NCBI GenBank assembly: GCA_949358305.1
Contig: OX442316.1
Coordinates: 12,648,001-12,712,000 of the forward strand
Direction: 5' to 3'
Length of the DNA: 64,000 bases
Source: Strigamia acuminata
Taxonomy: Eukaryota; Arthropoda; Chilopoda; Geophilomorpha; Linotaeniidae
The notes under the pieces were generated by a model. That model saw only the letters and a list, made by a program, of their open reading frames with translations, ran no database searches and had not been told where the DNA came from. Below are positions 1 to 11,614 of the stretch, piece after piece. Each line of letters starts with the position of its first letter. Position 1 is the first letter of the stretch. The translations under genes were made by a program, and so were the position numbers.

Positions 1-1468
1 ACGACTCAATTGCCGGCTTTCTCGACCGACGGTTTACTAGACGTGAGAAATGGAATTGAGAAATCAAAACGATTGATTCGATTCCCGAATAGGATTATTA
101 AGAGTGTCCGACGGTCCATTCTCGACAAATTAAGCACTGCGTCGGACGTGGACGATTTGGGTTTCATCTTGAGCAAATTTACTCTGCCCACGTTGTTGAA
201 TTATTGTCCCGAAATTAGCGCTTGTGTTGCCGACAAATACACGCAATTTATACCGCAGATAAATGTGTCTAACTTGCACTTAACTAGCAATAATATTCGA
301 GAATTTAAAATTTACATACCGGAATTGCTGCAGAAATTGGTGGATTTGTGCATCGCGGAGAAAGATTTCATTCGTGTCAAGACGTTTCTCAATGTGTTGA
401 GAACTTTAGCGTGTTTCCATTACGTGCCCAATGAAATGGAGACGCTAGAGAATATTTTCGTCAGTTATTTGTCTCACCCGGACGTGAATCGCGTGAACAT
501 GTACGATTATGTGTCTGGACTATTGAGTATGTCGATGTTAGGCTGTTACCCGGAACCGTTGCTGGTCAAAGTGTTCTCGTTAGGTTTTCTACGGAAATTT
601 GACGAATTCTGCGCAGGTGACGAATTATTGCTTCGTGTTTTAGTTAATTATTCATTCTTTTTTTTTAAATTATTAGATACGAATAATCCAACCAAACAAC
701 AAAAAGCGTTAGCCAGTTTAAACAGAAATGTAATGTTGCGTCTGCCGCATTTAAATGTTCCCTGGTTTAATAAAGACTTCTGGAGACATTCGTACCTAAG
801 TATTAAGTTGAATATTAGTGTTTAAAGGGTTAATTTTATGGGGTGGATTGATCGATATAGCTAAACACGGCGGCCAATCGGTTGAGAAATGGAAAAATGA
901 GGTGCACGAGCAACTGATGGACATTTTTGGGGACGATAGTTCGATAGGAGTCAACGTGTATTCCGACTATTATCACTTCATTGGTAAGCGGGAGGTTAAA
1001 AATTTAATTGATTTAATTAATTTAATTAATTAAATTTAATGTTTTAACTCGTAGATTTTGAAATTTATCTTGACGATAAAAACAACGCGACGTCGAAACA
1101 TTTGAATGACTGGACAACTAAGTATTTGACTTAAATTCTCAATACGAAACACGTGACTTAGATTTTGACAATTTTTCCAGGGTTGCGATTATCATCTTAA
1201 ACCCTTCAAGTTTTTGCTCAAATACACGTCATCTATTCAACAGCGTAGTAACTAAAATCGATGAATTAGAAATACTGGAATATAAAGTTGTACTTGTAAG
1301 AATTCAGTTAGAATTAGCTAAGAAAGACCGAAAATATATAATAAAATGTTATTATCTTTTCTTTTCTAGTTACCGTATTACGATTTAGACTCGATGCATT
1401 TAAGCGAAAAATCAAGTTTGATGTCTTATTTGAAGCAGAAAATATTCGGAGAAAAAACGTTTTTGTAG
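1..1468 (+). CDS. FASTK-family protein with C-terminal RAP domain (5' end outside window)
   Basis: Five exons read in one frame: 1-799 (open at the left edge), 861-983, 1055-1121, 1181-1295, 1370-1468, giving the last 400 residues. The large exon is a leucine-rich helical repeat region typical of FAST-kinase-like proteins. The last about 60 residues (KVAIIILNP... then LPYYDLDSM... and a C-terminal YLKQKIFG) look like a RAP domain. Family knowledge: FASTK/FASTKD proteins act in mitochondria on processing and stability of mitochondrial mRNAs and rRNAs, and RAP is a putative endonuclease-like RNA-binding fold. Which paralogue (FASTKD1-5) cannot be said without the N-terminus. The gene converges on the HDDC2-like gene with only 36 bp between stop codons. 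Introns are 59-74 bp with GT-AG ends. Confidence 0.75.
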
Positions 1469-1504
1469 TTCTTGTTGAGAATGTTTTTAATGACACAAAT
1501 GATT

Positions 1505-2359
1505 CTATAAAGACAAATGAATTCTTTCAGTTTCTCTTTGCTTATACAATTCCTCAACCCATTCCTTAATCATCGGGGTTTGAAATTTACCTAAAACAGA
1601 AAATTATCTTAAAATTCGCCCGCATCACAATTTTAGAAAAAAAAATTGTAAAAATACCGAAAGTACTATCGAAAAACTCCTGTAAATTCTTACTACCCGA
1701 CTTCTCGTATTCAAATGCTTGTAATATCATATCAAAACGATCTAAATCCTTCACAACAACTGCTTCTGGACTACTTTTAAATTCATACTCCTGAAATAAA
1801 CAAAACATTTCAGAAAAATTAAAAAAATTAAAAAAATTAAAAAAAAAATAATTTCTATTTCAAACCTCCCACAAATTATAGAATTCTTGACCTAGTGTAT
1901 CACCGACTAGATTCTTAATTTGTATCATCGCTGCCTTTTCCTTTTCGTGTTTTTCTTCTTGTGATATTCCGCACGACGGTGTAATGTCACCGACGATGCT
2001 TTCCGCCATATCATGAACTAAAGCGAGTCTCACGCACCTGAAATCACGAACGACAACAATTAGTTTGGGTTTACAACGGGGCGAAACAGTGAACTACCTC
2101 GATACGTCAAATTGAGTTTTGTCCAACACCAGAGCCATAATTCCCATTCTGTACATGTGACCGGCGATGGTCTCTGGATCAGGAACATCCCTCAAGACCC
2201 ATCCAGTGCGCTTTGTGTGCTAAACTAAACGTGAATCAAAACAAGTTGTACTTTAATTCGTTTATTTCTCTTCAATACCTTTAATTTCCCGATCAAGCTA
2301 AAAAAATTCAACATTTTGCTAGCCGACATTCCAGTCAGAGTGTCTGCAGCTGCAGCCAT
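1505..2359 (-). CDS. HDDC2: HD-domain 5'-deoxynucleotidase, HDDC2-like
   Basis: Five exons on the minus strand (2279-2359, 2098-2219, 1866-2037, 1658-1790, 1505-1590) encode 197 residues, close to the usual size of HDDC2/YfbR-type proteins. The HD-domain metal ligands are visible: His in [10 protein letters not shown], the His-Asp pair in LVHDMAE, and a late Asp in VKDLDRFDM. The N-terminal [14 protein letters not shown] stretch is also typical. Family knowledge: these enzymes dephosphorylate deoxynucleoside 5'-monophosphates with a divalent metal. The start was chosen as the first ATG, followed by MAAAADT. It lies head to head with MRPS28 (145 bp between start codons), suggesting a shared bidirectional promoter. 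Confidence 0.9.
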
Positions 2360-2386
2360 TAAAATATCTAAAATTGTTTACTTCTT

Positions 2387-2398
2387 TACGCATGCGCG
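2387..2398. promoter_or_regulatory. NRF-1-like motif in bidirectional promoter
   Basis: TACGCATGCGCG lies between the divergent HDDC2-like and MRPS28 start codons. It matches 11 of 12 positions of the NRF-1 consensus (YGCGCAYGCGCR). NRF-1 and its fly homologue control many nuclear genes for mitochondrial proteins, which fits MRPS28. A 17-bp palindrome (gatcggtc-g-gaccgatc, 2465-2481) follows 24 bp before the MRPS28 ATG. The motif is seen; its function is inferred. Confidence 0.5.
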
Positions 2399-2504
2399 CG
2401 GTTGCTCAGCAGCCAAGACTTATTTCAGCCAATCAAAAATATAACTTTTTAAAATTATTTATGTGATCGGTCGGACCGATCGCGTAGCGCGTAAGGAATT
2501 AAAA

Positions 2505-3104
2505 ATGGCAGCCTCCATTCCCAAAATACGAAGTTGTTTTCTGAAGTCTTCTTTCAAACATCGCGGATTCTTTTTGCGACGATTTTCGGCGGAAAATGAT
2601 GGATCGGAGTCGAAAATACAAACCGAAGAACAAACTGGCAAGACATTAACAGGATTTGCCAAAGCATTTGATAAATTTGAAGCTCTTACCAGTCGTAGTG
2701 CTGAAACTCCGAAGAAATCATCGGCATCATTTCCTACACTTTTACGGAACTGTAAACTGATGCAAATGGGTGATCCCGCAGGAAGAATCGTCTATGGAAA
2801 TATTTTTCACGTCGTCAATGACGATCTGTATATAGAATTCGGTGGAAAATTTCACTGTGTTTGTCAGAGGCCCCAGAAAAATGGAAAGTAAATAAATAGA
2901 CATTTTCTAACTCCGCATTCAAAAATTCACATTTTTAATATTTTTTTTTTTTTTAGTGAATATCGTCGAGGAACGCGCGTGCGACTTCGATTACACGATT
3001 TAGAGTTATCCACTCGTTTTCTTGGGTCCACGAGCGACATGACTCTCTCAGAAGCCGACGCTACTTTGCTAGGATTAGCTAGATCTGCGATAACATCAAA
3101 TTAA
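2505..3104 (+). CDS. MRPS28: Mitochondrial small ribosomal subunit protein bS1m (MRPS28)
   Basis: Two exons (2505-2887 and 2957-3104) joined by a 69-bp intron encode 176 residues. A basic N-terminal presequence ([20 protein letters not shown]) fits mitochondrial import. The core reads [19 protein letters not shown], then [20 protein letters not shown], then an [20 protein letters not shown] stretch in exon 2, and it ends in [12 protein letters not shown]; this is the recognisable MRPS28 fold (S1/OB-like). Role: structural component of the small mitoribosomal subunit in the matrix. The start is the ATG at 2505; the frame is open further upstream but without another ATG that fits a presequence. 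The promoter is shared with the HDDC2-like gene. Confidence 0.92.
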
Positions 3105-3327
3105 TTATTTTTTAATTATTCTAAAAAAAAAAAAAAAAAAATTGTAGAAATTTCTGTTTACATTAAAGAGAAATCATTTAATATTTATCTATTTTATTTC
3201 TTATTCACCCAACAAAACATACGTAAATTTATTGTAATTACTATTCTAAACATTGATATGTTCATTTATTGATATTATGGTAATACTTTTTAAAAAAAAA
3301 ATTTAATAAGATGAAAATGATGTGGAT

Positions 3328-4079
3328 TTATACTTCAGCTGGCTTATTGCACTCGGGCAATTCATCTGACCACGTACCGTCTTCACGACAACGTGAACTT
3401 TTGGATCCGCTGAGAATGTAGTAGCTTTTGCAAGTGATTTGCACGGTTTCACCGAGTTGATACCACTGTTTGTCCGGTACCAAGTTACCTCTGTAGGGTC
3501 GTCCTGGATTAGAACATCTCGTTGACACTAAATACAACGAAATAAATTTTTAAAAAAAATAATTATTTTATAATTTTTTCTTTCGTAAAAGAAATTCGTA
3601 CCGCATCTCGGTTTATTCTGGCTCCACTTGCCATCATCCTTGCAGAGCGCTTTCTTCTGCCCCACAAGTCTGTATCCCGGATTACAGGTGAACTCTATCT
3701 GAGCACCAAAATCGTATTGCGGGAGATCAGGGTGAATTGCACCAAAATATGGTTTTCCGGGCCACCGACAGTGTGCAGGCACTGAAAAATATACAAATTA
3801 AAAACTAGCTAATTTAAACTGATTAGTAATACCTACATACGACGCAATATCCATTCTGGCATTCCTCTGGATCCCTGCAATCAAATTCACCTCTGCAAAC
3901 TTTATCTGATGGCAATTTGGGCGAGTTGGCCGCTCGTGGTGGAGAAGCTGTAAATATAAAATATATTGAATAAATAAAATAAGAATAAAATCGTCATAAT
4001 TACTTTGGAACCGCCTTTGTGCCGCAACAACGGTCAATACTGCAAAGAGTAAGATCGCAAATGTCCCGTAGACAGCCAT
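3328..4079 (-). CDS. Secreted protein with two sushi (CCP) domains
   Basis: Four exons (4004-4079, 3837-3947, 3602-3781, 3328-3527) give 188 residues. Residues 1-20 (MAVYGTFAILLFAVLTVVAA) are a clear signal peptide. A short Cys-rich module follows (VCRGEFDCRDPEECQNGYC). Two sushi modules come next, each in its own exon with phase-1 boundaries, as is usual for CCP domains: first CRWPGKPYFG...FTCNPGY...W...RC, then CSNPGRPYRG...ITCKSYY...W...C. There is no membrane segment, so the product is probably secreted. Exon 2 ends at the second of two overlapping donors (gtaggt); only that one keeps frame. It heads a group of three sushi/fucolectin genes on the same strand. Possible role in haemolymph recognition or regulation; function not known. 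Confidence 0.85.
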
Positions 4080-4177
4080 TTCGTTGTGAATATCTATAAA
4101 GTTTAAGAAGACTATAAGCGCGTCTCAGCAGATGCCTTACAAGTTTTCCTTTCACCTGAGTGTGAGCAAGGTCGGTG

Positions 4178-4185
4178 TTTATATA
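4178..4185 (-). promoter_or_regulatory. TATA box of the two-sushi gene
   Basis: On the minus strand the sequence reads TATATAAA, about 100 bp upstream of the start codon at 4079, which leaves room for a short 5' UTR. It is the best TATA-like match in this upstream region. Confidence 0.5.
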
Positions 4186-5477
4186 CAATCTGCGAGCGGC
4201 AGTGCGGCGACCCTGAACATAACAAGGAGCTGTCTCGTGACGAGGGAAAGGGTGGTTTTTTTTTTCACGAAAAAAGGGCAAGGGTTAGAAAAATAATAAA
4301 TGAAATTTATGACAGACTTCTTTGATGACACTGATCGAGCAACTCATGAACGTAATTCATTACATTAAATAATGTATGCAGTTTCCTTGTCCCATTCACG
4401 ATTTTGTATATGTAGAGAATGGGAATGGAAAGTCATTGAGATATCCCGATTTAAATTGAGTTCACGTTGTAAGCAATGTCATCTTGAAATTTATTTTTAT
4501 CTTTTGTTTATAAGGGAAAAAAATTGTTGGATAATTGGATTTTTTTCTGTGTTATTATTTTTACGAGGATTCACTTTGCAGCAGTAAAATCCGGCATGAA
4601 ATTAATAGTCACGACGTGTCTGAATTTTATTATAATCAGTAAAATTGAATTAATAACTAATTTAGTTTGCTCATCATTAGCATCTTAATTGGTATGAATT
4701 CACATGATAAAATCGAGTTTTAAATGCAGCGAAAATTTTCCAGAAACTTCAAATAATGCATCTTTTGTAGTCTGCAAAAAAAGCGCCATAATGGAGATCT
4801 TAAAAAATGAAAAAATGGAAATTACAATCACGTTTTTTTGTGGAAGATTTATATTTAGTCGGAGATAAACTCAGCTGCGTCTGAATTTTTTTTTTTCAAA
4901 AAAAATAAGGAGCAAAGTTAACCTTGAGTATCCGAATTTGAGTAGTAAATGCCGTTGGCTTTGAAATTTTTTTTAAAAATATAATTTAAATTTAATCACG
5001 TTTTTTCGTCATAAACAATTCGAATTCGAGCATTCGATAGTTTGCCCTTGAATCGTGTAACCTCAACTGGTTTTGCTTTTATAAATTACGATAATTTTGT
5101 TATTGTAAATAAAACATAATTAATATTAAACTTTTGTAAACACATAATATTTTTACTTTTATTACGCAGTTGTCAAGGTGATAGCAAAAAACATTAGGCC
5201 TACAATTTCTGGCTCGTAAATTTACATCTATAAATTATTGTATTTCTTTCTAATTGAAGATTCATATAACAATTCTTTTATTTTGGAATGTTAAACATTA
5301 AAACATAGAATAAATTAAAGCATTAGGATATTTTTTCTCTCACATTTTTCAATTTTTTTTATCCATTTATAGCAAAAAAGTGGATACTTTGTGATATGAA
5401 GTGAAAGGAGTCCTACAATCTTTTCCCACACCGGTAATATAATGTCCCGCATCATAAAATCGTTTTTTTCACAGCAA
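4186..5477. other. Intergenic, no gene seen
   Basis: AT-rich sequence with short open frames only. I see no splice-linked coding pattern, repeat or RNA gene here. The right end is 3' flank of the fucolectin-like gene. Confidence 0.6.
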
Positions 5478-7435
5478 TCATTTCGACAACAAGAGGAATA
5501 AGCCGATGAAAGCTAAAGAAAAAAATAAGACGTAAGGCCACCGATAAGATTTACATTCATAAAGCGGAAACAAATGTTAATTAGTTATTTTATTTTGCAG
5601 ACAGCAAGAGTTCATTGCACGTCTGCTTAAAGTCTGCTTAAAGATTTCTCATACCTAATAACATTTCACTACTTCTAGTTTCTTGAGCGGTCGACGGTTC
5701 TTTTGTAAGCAGAAAGTATAATGAAATTAGTTTATTTCTTTAGGGATAAAACACATGATAATAATTACCATAAATAAGCGATTCCTGTTCAATATCATCT
5801 GGTTGCGCAACACTTTCGTATACCTTAACCTCACACAAACTGAATTCAGTAATGGATTGTCGTAGATCAGTCAGGCGTATTATTTTAGCTGAATTTCCAC
5901 GTGAGCAGTTGAACTGATACCATTCGTGGAGATCTATTTAAAATCAACAAAAAATATAACTTAAAAAAAAAATTATTTATTGGATATGGTTAACCTAAAT
6001 GAGTGTTTTATTTAAGAATCAATTTATTCATAAAATCAATGTTTATCTTTCTTCAATTGGTGTCATGGTCAGATTTGTGTAGATAAGTGTTTTTAACAAG
6101 GCGTGAACACCCCCATAAAAAGTCAATTGCCTTGACGAGATTGATCTTTGAAAAGTGTTGTTTAATTTGCTGTTTATAGAAGATTGGAAATCCCTGACTT
6201 TGAAATTGAAAGATTTGGATGAAGTTCAAGATTAAAAAAAAATTTAAACACTTAAAACTTCAATTTGTTACCTTCGACTGCAAGAAATTCCGAAAGTTTG
6301 CATTCAACTGGTGATGATTGATCATCAGGGGCGATTGTAACGTTGACTTTGTCCATTTGTAATTCTGAAAACGGGATAAATTGTTAATGCAACCTTCAAG
6401 TTGATGTTATTTATGTAAATTGTCAAGTCAGTACGTTCACCTTGACCGCTTCTGTCTTTGCCGCCGATGACGAGGATGCGGCTGACGTTGAGTGGACTTT
6501 TCAAGGTAATACGCCACCATCTTGGCAGCGTATTTGCAGTTCTGCTGCAAGTGTCTACATCTTCATCCACGGCTCTGTTTGCGTAGTAACTCAAAAATTC
6601 ACCGCGGAATGTCACGGACTGGTCGAAATCCGCATCGTCTTCTCCGATTGGCACGAGAATGTCTCTTCCAACAGCTGAAGCTGATAATATCACAACATTT
6701 ACAAATAAAAATGTGTGTTGCAACTTCGGCATGGAAAATAATACAACTCGGTTCTCGTTCATTTGAAAGGTTTAAAAATAGAAGATAAAATATGATTTTG
6801 ATGGAGACCAGAAACTCGAACTGATAGAATATAAAATTGGGGCCAAGTTGAGTGAAATACCCAAGTTATTTTAGTCTTTTTTTGAATTTTTTGAATTTTT
6901 TGAAAACACAGCAATTTGATGCCTCAGTTGAGAGGGAAACTGCATTTCCGGTGACGGTTTTGGATCGCAATGCATCCTCAAATTACCAGAAAATTTTAAT
7001 AAAATAAAAAATCCAACTGTCAGTTTGTTATTACCATGTATCATAATAAAAATATATATATTTACATATACAACTATACAAAAAATTAAAGATTTCTTAT
7101 TAAACAAACAGAATTTAGGCTAATTAAAGCGAATTCAGCTTTAATTTCTGACATTTTTTAACGTTAAAAAATGTATCACGGGAAGAAATTGATTTGGAAA
7201 GAAAGATGCGTTTTCTGCGGTTTTCTGAAAAGTGGAAACAGATTTGTTTCCAGCTGCAGGAAAAGCGGCTTCACCGTTTGACCTAATTTCAAGAACAACG
7301 CCTTTGTACTGGGAACCGCAGTGGTGTACACCGCGACACGAAAAACAAAATATATGCGAAGGCTAACTCACCTGCCACAGCTAGAAACGCTACCTGAGTA
7401 AGCAATAAAGTGCCCTCAATCCAGGGGAAAATCAT
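5478..7435 (-). CDS. Fucolectin-like (F5/8 type C family) secreted or GPI-anchored protein
   Basis: Six exons (7372-7435, 6441-6680, 6272-6364, 5769-5933, 5655-5699, 5478-5512) give 213 residues in frame. Exon 1 is a signal peptide (MIFPWIEGTLLLTQVAFLAVA). The body is one fucolectin/tachylectin-4-like galactose-binding domain: an ANRAVDEDVDTC motif, an RWWRITLKSPLNVSRILVIGG strand, a Cys-containing WYQFNCSRG and the closing FSLCEVKVYE. The last exon adds a hydrophobic tail (MLLAFIGLFLLLSK), which looks like a GPI-attachment signal (inference). An alternative unspliced start at 6732 (MPKLQHTFLFVNVVILS) would also give a signal peptide in the same frame, so two promoters are possible. The final exon is short and its other frame also has Cys-rich coding potential, so the 3' end is the least certain part. 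Confidence 0.7.
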
Positions 7436-8638
7436 AATTTTTTTATATTCATGCTCAAAACCTTGGTAAATATGAAAGGAATTTCATCCTGCGGTATTCT
7501 GTGCTAAGATGACTAAAGGGAAGTGGGAATAAGGACAGCAATTGATAGGGTTGGCTTTGCGCAGGCGCGCACCACATGTTTGTCATTCACATTTAGGCGG
7601 TGGTGGCATAAATGGATCGTAAATCAATTATGCAATAGAAATTGTCACTTTAAATTAGCTTTATAATTGAGAAAGAGAGGATTGAAAAGAAAAATAAAGA
7701 CACAAAGTAGTTGAAGTCTTGAGCGAAGTGCAAATTACAAAAATTTAAATGCGCTAATTTTTTAACGTTTTTTTTTGTGTGTTGTTTATAAATATTTTGA
7801 AGTGACTGTACTGATTAATGAAACTCGATCTACCATCAATATTGCTTGAAACTTGAGTCAAATTCAGACTATAAAAAAAATTCGTGAAACATTAGAAATT
7901 TAAGTTTTAGTGGCAAAGGTAATTGGTCTAAAAAAAGCCCATAAAATAAAAGCAAAATATAAAATACAGATTCAAATCGCTCCAAGAAATAATTTAAGTT
8001 TGTTTAACCATTAACTGCAAGTTAAATGTTTTAAATTGAAGTTTAAATTGCATATTCACTTCAATTTACACCTTTAACCAAGTTTTATCAGATACATCCT
8101 ATAGACATCCTTGAGATGTTATGATGTCCTAGGACATCCTGTGGACAACATGCTGTAACTTGTCCAAATAACTCTTACGGCTTGTTGTAGTCCTTGTGCT
8201 ACCTGAACCTTGTAGTTGTCATACAGATAAACAACACAAGACTAGAAATAAATAAAAACTGCAATATTCTTAGTTAATTTAAAGAAAACTAGTTTATTAA
8301 CATCAGATTAAATATAGAAAATGAAACACAATATATTCTTGATTTTAGAGATGTTAGACTTGAATTTGTTTTGCATCTACTAATTGTAAGTTACAAATCG
8401 CTTAAATATGCACGCGATTTATAATTAAAAATTATGTATAATAATTAAATTTGTAAGGAAGTAAAAGTACATAAGTACGTGGAATTTTGTTTCATAATTT
8501 TTAAACAAATTCACAATAAACAGGATGTTATTAAGTTCGAAGAATGTAATGAAAATCCCCAATTAACTTACCCGTACTGCTTTAAATACTTCACGTTTAG
8601 AGACAAATGCTTGCCTGAATTTTATAATGTCTATAATA
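7436..8638. other. Intergenic, no gene seen
   Basis: No supported coding sequence. Around 8,095-8,150 there are clustered short direct repeats of a gacatcc/gtcctag motif. The right part is 3' UTR territory of the downstream receptor-like gene. The 120-residue frame at 8479-8841 (+) is mostly antisense to that gene's last exon. Confidence 0.5.
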
Positions 8639-11005
8639 TCACACATGGCATGAATCTTCCGGTTCTGCATATCCATACGCATCAACTTCCAGCTCATTAT
8701 AACAACTTATACGTCCTTGAGGAAGAGTGGAAGTGTTTGAAGAAATTGTCATGTCTCTTTGCGGTGGAACTGGAGTTTCTAATAAACTTCTACGTGTACT
8801 TGTATTTCTGTCTTTTGAATTTGTCCACGGTCGTTTATTAGTAGATGAACGATGAGCTAAGTAGCCTGCTTTGTCAAAGTTAACGAGTTCACCATCAGTT
8901 TTTTGACGTTCAAGACTTGTTTGTGGAGGAAGACGGGGAAGTGAATCTGAATATATGTATTCGTACATGTGTAACGAAGGATCATCCCACGGTCGAGAAT
9001 ATGTCGGTTGAATTGTTGGGGAATCCGCCGAACTAACCGAAGAAGGATTTACTCGTAGAAAAATTCCATCTCCGTCTGACACTGTAGATGATTGGTTGTT
9101 GCCACGATTGTAATACCTACAAAATAAAATTCACATATATATATACATATTTAAATTTCATTTCGTGTTATTTCATTTTACTTTCGCATAACAACAATTA
9201 CGACGACTATAACAATAATAGTCGATACAGAGGCTGCAGTCACTCCAATGGCTACACCTGAAAAAAAATATATAGTTTTAATATTACGAATGTAATATTA
9301 CATTATACACTGATTTGATGTTAAACTTACCAACGATAAAATTACCCGTTGAATTATTAACTCCTATTAATTAAAACAACCGATATTAATAAACACAAGT
9401 GCAAAACGCTATTCATTGGCAAATCTCATGTCAAGACATGTAAATCTCGGATTTTAGTAAATGAATAAATAAATAAATAAATAAAAGTCTTGCGCCAACT
9501 TGTTCAACTTTGCTTACCTGTAGGTCTGACTTGATCAGGAATATATCCAGCAATTTCTAAAAGTTAAAAATTATACATTTTAAGTCATTAATTATGTTTC
9601 TTTTGTTTGTCCTACTTTCACATTGAGGAGATATTGGGGGAAACCATTTTCCTTGTGAACAAGTCCGGATTACTTCGCCCTTTGCTATTGAGTAGCCAGG
9701 TCTAGGATAATAGTTGACCCTTTGGACGTTTGGAATACTGTCATCGGTAGTCAAACAGTTTGGGTTGCGATCAGGTTTCCCACAAGTTAAATCTGATAAC
9801 ATGTAATATATATTATATTGCAAGCAAGCAAACAATACAAATGAATTGAGCCAAACCTATTTCTGAGTATACGGCCACTTCACACAAATTTAGAGTTCGC
9901 ATCCAATATGGTCTGCCGTCTTCAATAAGTAAGAAAAAACCCTGACCTTCGCACCGTACTGTTCTATTCAGGTTCTCTCCTGACTAGGCAAAAGTTAAAC
10001 ATAAAATAAAATCTCATTTTCAAATGCAAAACATTATTTTATTTATTTATTTATTTATTTTTTCTTTTCTAGTAATTACCGTTTTTTCAGTGAAAACAAT
10101 TTTATTACATTGATATATTTGTTTGGCATCAACTCCTATTGAGAGAGTTAGATTATAGTGTCTATTACCGGATCTCGCTGCAATGAAAACAAATGTCAAA
10201 AGTGGTACCGTTTCTTTTTTGCGCAACTTTAGTCTATTTTACCAAAAACTTTTACTTCTGACACATTAACTCTCCTCTGGAAATAAACAGTCCACCATCT
10301 GCTGCCATCTGTACCATCTTTTATATCTGTGCAAGTTGTAGGGTTGCCATCAATCGCACTATCCGAAGGAAATGTCGTGTCTCTTGCAGAGTCACTCGTT
10401 TTACAGCGGTACGCAAAATTCTGTCCTGAAATATTAGAGTTTAGTTTTAAATTGTTGAAACTCTTTTTTCAATTTACTATGAGTGCTTACTACATAAAGG
10501 AGGGCGATGAATATCCCAGATAGCATTCCCATTGCAGTCATTGTATGACCTTCCCTCAAGATCGTAACCATCTTGACATTTATACAATATTCTCTCATTA
10601 ATATCGTACTCATCTTTGTACGGGGTAATATTTCCTCGAAATGGAAGTCCGGGAAAACCACAACGTGGTCTAACTATATCAGATGAAAAAATAACAAAAT
10701 AATTTTATTATTATTAATTTTTGAGCATTTCAACGAGGAAATTGGCCAACAGGGAAACATCCGGCTTTTATGCATTTTTATACTCTAATCTTGCTTGAAA
10801 TTCTTGATACTTTTAGAAAAAAATCTGACTGTATTATGAATCATTCTTTTTGTCAAATAAAATGTAATAATAATAATTTAAAAATATTATTTTTAACTCT
10901 TTGAAAACAATAAATAAAATTAAAAAAAAATTTACCATGCTGTGTCTGTCCCTTAAAACACAAAAAGTGTAAATAAATGATGACGAAAATAAAAACTGCA
11001 CCCAT
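8639..11005 (-). CDS. Single-pass receptor-like protein: CCP - fucolectin - CCP - TM - cytoplasmic tail
   Basis: Ten exons (10936-11005, 10491-10673, 10243-10425, 10080-10177, 9857-9983, 9616-9792, 9518-9556, 9331-9363, 9182-9257, 8639-9116) give 487 residues in frame. Order: signal peptide (MGAVFIFVIIYLHFLCF); sushi domain in exon 2 (PRCGFPGLPF...YKCQDGY...W...LC); fucolectin-type domain over exons 3-5 (AIDGNPTTC, SRWWTVYFQRRVNVSEVKVF, VRCEGQGFFLLIEDGR, LNLCEVAVYSE); a second sushi-like module (LTCGKPD...TCSQGKW...QC); a short stalk; a transmembrane helix at about 304-327 (SVSTIIVIVVVIVVM); then a tail of about 160 residues. The tail has several tyrosines (YEYIYSD, YGYAEPED, YSRPW) and a proline-rich stretch, which could dock signalling proteins (inference). 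Domain-by-domain exon phases are clean. Likely a cell-surface carbohydrate-recognition receptor; ligand unknown. Confidence 0.8.
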
Positions 11006-11614
11006 TTTCATCCAGAATTGACATTATTTACTTTTCTTCTTTGTGTGCGCTCCTGGTCATATTTTCTTATCACACGGTTGTCGACACTATCTCAAAAGTA
11101 CAAACCGGAGTAATCGCGTCATAAATGAGGTAAATATAGAGATTCTAAATTGCTGAGTGCAGTGACTGCAGTTTCCTGATCTTCTACATATAATCTTCAA
11201 TCGTTCGAGGCATTAATGATTGGCGACTAATTAAAACCGCTCAAGTGTCGGTTTAAAAACTTAAGGGAAATGGCTGGTGCATTTCACATCTAGCAAGTCT
11301 CTTATCAGCAGTGTTTAACTTCCAAGAAATTAAAAGGATGTAAGAGCACGTGGTACAAAAATGACGTCATTTTTGCGGTTTAATGTGGCAAAAAAGAACA
11401 TTGACTTCCTTTACTTGGCTGTTGAGCACTTTAAGGTTGCATTTTAGGAGAACCCGCCCAGAAAAAAAAATGCAATGGAATTCTCAGAAACTAACAGCCC
11501 TTTGAGTCTTGTCACTTGTGCAATAAAAACAAAAAATAAAAATAAAAATTTGGAGAAATTTATTGAGCAACTGAAATTAGATTCATTTTAAACTGTTTTT
11601 ATTGATTAGCCAGA
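11006..11614. other. Intergenic, no gene seen
   Basis: Promoter side of the receptor-like gene (left) and 3' flank of the mARC-like gene (right). No coding, RNA or repeat signal found. Confidence 0.5.

Noticed and set aside
8479-8841. 120-residue plus-strand ORF
   Set aside because: Partly antisense to the last exon of the receptor-like gene; composition like background.
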